Below are positions 22,729 to 25,988 of a stretch of DNA of 25,988 nt, piece after piece. The notes below the pieces were generated by a model that did no database searches, was not told the DNA's origin, and saw nothing but the letters and a program-made list of their open reading frames with translations. The DNA comes from Fusobacterium sp. (GTDB lineage Bacteria; Fusobacteriota; Fusobacteriia; Fusobacteriales; Fusobacteriaceae): the NCBI GenBank assembly GCA_018457305.1, contig JAGYHM010000005.1, positions 1 to 25,988 on the forward strand, read 5' to 3'. Made by a program: the position numbers and the translations under genes. Every line of letters starts with the position of its first letter. The stretch's first letter is position 1.

Positions 22729-23832
22729 TTATCTAGTTCCTCTATGTATTCTAACACTTTGAACTATTCCTAACATTAGAAAAGTGAAAACTAGGGAACT
22801 TCCTCCATAACTCATAAGTAAAAGTGGTAAACCAGTAACTGGCATTATTCCCATTATCATTCCTAAGTTTACAAATATATGAAAGAAAAAAATTGTTGCT
22901 ATTCCATAACATATAAATTTCCCAAATTCATCTTGTGTTCTATCTGCTATATAAATTATTTGAGCCAGCAAAAATAAATATAACAAAACTAAAATAACTC
23001 CACCCATAAAGCCTCTTTCTTCTAAAAATACTGAGCCTATAAAGTCAGTATGAGATTCAGGCAAAAACCTAAGTTTTCCTTGAGTATTATTTAAAAAACC
23101 TTTTCCAAAAAGTTTTCCAGAGCCAATAGCAATTTTTGATTGAGTTATGTTCCAACCACTACCCAACGCATCTGCTCCTGGATTTAAAAAAGTATTTACT
23201 CTTTTTAACTGGTAATCTTTTAAAAGAAATTTATAAGCTATCGGTATAAAGCCTATAAAAGAAACCAGAACGGTAGCAATAACTTTCCAACTTAATCTAT
23301 TTATAAATAAAAGTACTGCATAGATTAAAATTATAACTAAAGATGTTCCCAAATCTGGCTCTAATGCTATTAAAATAAAAATTGGAAATATATGAAAGAA
23401 GGATAAAATTAAACTTTTAAATCCCATATATTTCTCTGAATGATTTACAACTAAATAATTTGAAAAGGTAAAAATCAAAAATAATTTAGCAAATTCTGAA
23501 GGTTGTACTGTAATAATTTTTAAATCTATCCATCTTCTTGCTCCTAACCTCTCAGTTCCTATTACAAAAACAGAAGCCAACATTAAGACATTAAACAAAT
23601 AGATATAGAGTGAATATTTAGCATATTTTTTATAATCTATAACTGAAGCTATTACAAAAACTACACTTGCTATGCCAAACCAGATTATTTCTTTTACAAA
23701 AAAATTTCCACCTTTTATTTTCGTTGCACTATATATAGTTGATAAACTTAATGCAAAAATTAAAAATATATTTATAACAAATATCATTTTTATTTTAAAA
23801 ATTTTTTTAATTACTGTACTTTTCAATAACAT
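22729..23832 (-). CDS. rodA: Peptidoglycan glycosyltransferase RodA (SEDS family)
   Basis: SEDS polymerase that builds lateral-wall glycan strands with a class B penicillin-binding protein; an integral membrane protein with about 10 spans. At 367 residues it matches RodA length (E. coli 370) rather than the longer FtsW. Characteristic blocks: GARRWIDLKIITVQPSEFAK, ALEPDLGTSLV with the conserved aspartate, a loop with FLPESHTDFIGSVFLEE, and the C-terminal PVTGLPLLLMSYGGSS. The ATG at 23832 follows AAAGGA. It lies between dut and the RluA-family gene on the same strand with small gaps, so these are likely cotranscribed. No mreBCD or pbpA is visible in the window. Confidence 0.94.
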   Translation of the reverse strand: MLLKSTVIKKIFKIKMIFVINIFLIFALSLSTIYSATKIKGGNFFVKEIIWFGIASVVFVIASVIDYKKYAKYSLYIYLFNVLMLASVFVIGTERLGARRWIDLKIITVQPSEFAKLFLIFTFSNYLVVNHSEKYMGFKSLILSFFHIFPIFILIALEPDLGTSLVIILIYAVLLFINRLSWKVIATVLVSFIGFIPIAYKFLLKDYQLKRVNTFLNPGADALGSGWNITQSKIAIGSGKLFGKGFLNNTQGKLRFLPESHTDFIGSVFLEERGFMGGVILVLLYLFLLAQIIYIADRTQDEFGKFICYGIATIFFFHIFVNLGMIMGIMPVTGLPLLLMSYGGSSLVFTFLMLGIVQSVRIHRGTR

Positions 23833-23907
23833 TATTTTTTCCTTTAAAGTTATATTATTTTATGGGAAGCTACTCCCAAAAATAATTTTAATTTTTTATA
23901 TTAAAAT

Positions 23908-24348
23908 TTATTTTCCTGTATGTCCAAAGCCACCTTCTCCACGCTCTGTTTCATCTAAAGTTTCTACCTCAACAAATTCTATTTGTTCAACTTTATTTAA
24001 AACAAATTGTGCTATCCTTTCATTTGGCTCTATAGTATAATCATCTTTACTTAAATTAACTGCTATAACTTTTAATTCTCCTCTGTAATCACTGTCAACC
24101 GTTCCAGGAGAATTAAGCATAGTTATTCCATGTTTAATTGCAAGTCCACTTCTAGGTCTAACTTGAACTTCATATCCTTCTGGTATAGCAATTTTTAGTC
24201 CTGTTGGAATTAAAACTCTTTCCAAAGATTTTAATAAAATTGGTTCTGTAATATTAGCTCTAACATCTAAACCTGCTGAACCTTCTGTTTCATATTTTGG
24301 TAAAACTACTCCTTCTTCTCTTACAACTTTTACTTGAACTTTTTTCAT
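23908..24348 (-). CDS. dut: Deoxyuridine 5'-triphosphate nucleotidohydrolase (dUTPase)
   Basis: Hydrolyses dUTP to dUMP and pyrophosphate, which keeps uracil out of DNA and feeds thymidylate synthesis. All five trimeric-dUTPase motifs are seen in 146 residues: AGLDVRA (25-31), RPRSGLA (64-70), GTVDSDYRGE (82-91, with the catalytic aspartate D85), ERIAQFVL (110-117) and the flexible C-terminal arm RGEGGFGHTG. The ATG at 24348 has AAGGAG 8 bases upstream. A possible promoter lies at 24372-24400. rodA follows after about 75 bases. Confidence 0.97.
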   Translation of the reverse strand: MKKVQVKVVREEGVVLPKYETEGSAGLDVRANITEPILLKSLERVLIPTGLKIAIPEGYEVQVRPRSGLAIKHGITMLNSPGTVDSDYRGELKVIAVNLSKDDYTIEPNERIAQFVLNKVEQIEFVEVETLDETERGEGGFGHTGK

Positions 24349-24371
24349 TTTTCTAACTCCTTATTTTTTAA

Positions 24372-24400
24372 TATATATTAAATTTTTTAAGAATACACAA
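24372..24400 (-). promoter_or_regulatory. Possible promoter for dut and following genes
   Basis: Minus strand TTGTGT (24395-24400), 17-base spacer, TATATA (24372-24377). Both hexamers depart from consensus and the region is very A+T-rich. Confidence 0.45.
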
Positions 24401-24447
24401 CTATATATTTATAAGTCTCTACCTCAAAAATTCTAAAATAGAATAAA

Positions 24448-24516
24448 GGGGTTTGGGGCGAAGCCCCAAGCCTCGCAGAGAAGGGAAACAGTGAGCGTAG
24501 CGAACGCAGTTTCCCC
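24448..24516 (+). repeat. Type B two-hairpin intergenic repeat
   Basis: Near match to 3849-3915. Hairpin 1 TTGGGGC-gaa-GCCCCAA; hairpin 2 with outer stem GGGAAAC / GTTTCCC and inner stem GCGT / ACGC. Compared with the other copy the stems differ at both partner positions, so pairing is kept. It ends 5 bases from the stop codon of the M16 peptidase gene. Confidence 0.85.
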
Positions 24517-24521
24517 ATATT

Positions 24522-25748
24522 TTATATATTCCCAACAATAGTATGAGAATAAAATTCTTCATTAAAAATAAATTCTGCTGCTTTTTTTATATCATCTAAT
24601 GTAACATCATTTATTTCTTTTTTTATTTCTTCAATAGATTGTATTTTCCCAAAATTTAAATACGAACTAGCAAGTCTACTCATTCTTGAACCACTATTTT
24701 CTAAACCAAAAATAATTGCACTTTCATATTTATTTTTTGCTTTTTGTAATTCTTTTTCTAAAATTCCATTATTTTTAATTTCTTTTAATTCTTTTTTTAT
24801 TATTTCTATAACTTCTAAATAACTTTCTTCTGTTGTCCCTGCATAGATAGTTAGAAGTCCACAATTTTTAAATCTTGTCATATAAGAATAAACTGAATAA
24901 GCAAGTCCCTTTTCTTCTCTTATTTTTTGGAATAATCTTGAGCTCATTCCCTCACCTAAAATATTAGAAATAATCGCAACTGGATATTTCATTGGAGAAT
25001 CATTTGAAACTCCTCTTGTTGTAAAACAAAGATGAACTTGTGCAGTTTCTTTTTTAATAATATTTTTTCCACTATTTATTTTATATGAAAAATCTAAAAC
25101 TCTTTCATCTTTTTTTTCTCCAATAACTTTTAGTTTATTATTTAATTCTTCAAAAATATATTCTTCATCAATATTACCAGTAGCAACTACGACTATATTT
25201 TCTGGAATATATCTCTCTTTTAAATATTTTAATATCATAGCCCTATCTATTTTTTTCAAACCTTCAACAGTTCCTGAAATAGAATTTGAATGTATTCCAG
25301 AAATTGCAAATTCTATTGATTTTTCGTGAACAACCTCTTCTGGTATATCTTCATACATTTTAATTTCTTCTATAATTACATTTCTTTCTTTTTCAATATT
25401 TTCTTCTGTAAAAGTTGAATTTAAAAACATATCAGTTAATATATCTATTGCAACATCTATTTTAGTTGAAATTAGTTTAATATAATAGCAAGTTACATCT
25501 CTACCTGTATAAGCATTTATATTTCCACCTTGAAAATCAACATATTCAGAAATTTCTTTTGCAGTTCTATTTTTAGTTCCTTTAAACATTAAGTGCTCTA
25601 TGAAATGTGAAATTCCACTTTCCTCTTTTGTTTCGTTTATTGCTCCAGTTTTCACAAAAAATCCCATAGAAAAAGTATCAATTCCTGTTATTTTTTCTGT
25701 AATTAGTGTAATTCCATTTTCTAATTTTTTTATTTTTATATTTTCCAT
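24522..25748 (-). CDS. M16 family zinc metallopeptidase (processing-protease-like)
   Basis: A 408-residue insulinase-family (M16B-type) peptidase related to mitochondrial processing peptidase and Bacillus YmxG/MlpA. The inverted zinc motif HxxEH is present as H48-F-I-E51-H52, and the distal zinc-ligand glutamate falls in NVIIEEIKMYED (E127 or E128). The C-terminal half-domain begins around residue 230. No signal peptide, so it is probably cytoplasmic; the substrate is unknown. In Firmicutes such a gene often neighbours dut, and the same association is seen here, with dut downstream across a type B repeat. The ATG at 25748 has a distant AAGGA site. A type A repeat lies upstream. Confidence 0.94.
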   Translation of the reverse strand: MENIKIKKLENGITLITEKITGIDTFSMGFFVKTGAINETKEESGISHFIEHLMFKGTKNRTAKEISEYVDFQGGNINAYTGRDVTCYYIKLISTKIDVAIDILTDMFLNSTFTEENIEKERNVIIEEIKMYEDIPEEVVHEKSIEFAISGIHSNSISGTVEGLKKIDRAMILKYLKERYIPENIVVVATGNIDEEYIFEELNNKLKVIGEKKDERVLDFSYKINSGKNIIKKETAQVHLCFTTRGVSNDSPMKYPVAIISNILGEGMSSRLFQKIREEKGLAYSVYSYMTRFKNCGLLTIYAGTTEESYLEVIEIIKKELKEIKNNGILEKELQKAKNKYESAIIFGLENSGSRMSRLASSYLNFGKIQSIEEIKKEINDVTLDDIKKAAEFIFNEEFYSHTIVGNI

Positions 25749-25778
25749 AAAATACTCTTATTCCTTTCGCTTATTTTT

Positions 25779-25835
25779 GGCTCGCTCGCTTCGCTGCTCG
25801 CCTTTCTGGTCGGGGCTATCGCCTCGACACCCTCT
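25779..25835 (-). repeat. Type A two-hairpin intergenic repeat (minus orientation)
   Basis: Minus-strand reading: GAGGGTGTCGAGGC-gata-GCCCCGAC, then GGCGAGCAGCGAAGCGAGCG and AGCC. Hairpin 1 has one mismatch (A opposite C). Hairpin 2 is reduced. It lies about 30 bases upstream of the M16 peptidase start. Confidence 0.75.
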
Positions 25836-25865
25836 CAAAATATTTATTTTAAAAATAATTTTTAA

Positions 25866-25934
25866 GGGAGATTGGGGGCGAAGCCCCCACGAGAACGGGC
25901 GGCAGGAGATTTATCTCCGCTGTCGCCCCCTTTT
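25866..25934 (+). repeat. Type B-like two-hairpin repeat
   Basis: TTGGGGGC-gaa-GCCCCCA is followed by a second, long imperfect hairpin: GGGCG-g-CAG and GGAGA / TCTCC within, closing with CTG-t-CGCCC, then CCTTTT. It is separated from the type A copy at 25779 by an A+T arm (AAAATATTTATTTT and AATAATTTTTAAGGG). After 25935 there are about 50 bases of A+T-rich sequence with no recognisable feature before the window ends. Confidence 0.7.
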
Positions 25935-25988
25935 AATATACAGCTTTATTCATAAAAAATAAGCCAATCAATAAGTAAAATATATTTG

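Noticed and set aside
25600..25962. A 120-codon plus-strand open frame at the right end
   Set aside because: It is antisense to the M16 peptidase start and then reads through two repeats.

Overview
The window is a strongly A+T-rich bacterial chromosome segment. Codon use is dominated by A/T-ending codons, most ribosome-binding sites are AGGAGG-like, and G+C-rich intergenic hairpin repeats stand out against the background. Protein content and repeat style suggest a Fusobacterium-like organism (Fusobacteriota). That is an inference from general familiarity, not from a 16S gene or a database search. Nearly all genes are intact housekeeping genes; no prophage, IS element, CRISPR array, rRNA or tRNA was found.

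Left part (1-9.7 kb): the 3' part of rapZ runs into uvrC on the plus strand. Convergent to it is a Fic-domain AMP-transferase gene whose upstream region is built of three exact-period 40-bp repeats carrying a consensus promoter. Next come a MoxR-type ATPase/VWA protein pair that looks like ravA-viaA, an iron-sulfur assembly pair (nifS then a nifU/iscU-type scaffold) with a consensus promoter, and nth, all on the minus strand. The nth stop codon lies inside a repeat.

Middle (9.7-16.7 kb): tyrS and a GNAT acetyltransferase gene form a pair. An hsdS specificity-subunit gene without hsdM or hsdR lies divergent from an ORF6N-domain gene with a PLD-like C-terminus. An unrecognised 279-residue protein is flanked by two copies of a 16-nt sequence that begins a hairpin. 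An ArsC/Spx-like gene is followed by brnQ.

Right part (16.7-26 kb): a plus-strand cluster encodes a membrane-anchored GAF-PP2C (RsbU-like) phosphatase, a DUF1385 membrane protein and an Rrf2 regulator, closed by a terminator. Minus-strand genes follow: HU, an NCS2 purine permease, an RluA-family pseudouridine synthase, RodA, dUTPase and an M16 peptidase.

The most distinctive structure is a family of short, G+C-rich, two-hairpin intergenic repeats in two related types (A and B). They lie mostly next to gene 3' ends, and their stems change sequence in a compensatory way between copies, so the hairpins rather than the primary sequence seem to be maintained. No clearly new multi-gene system could be established. 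The best leads are the repeat family, the fic promoter array, the orphan hsdS/ORF6N pair and the unknown 279-residue protein.
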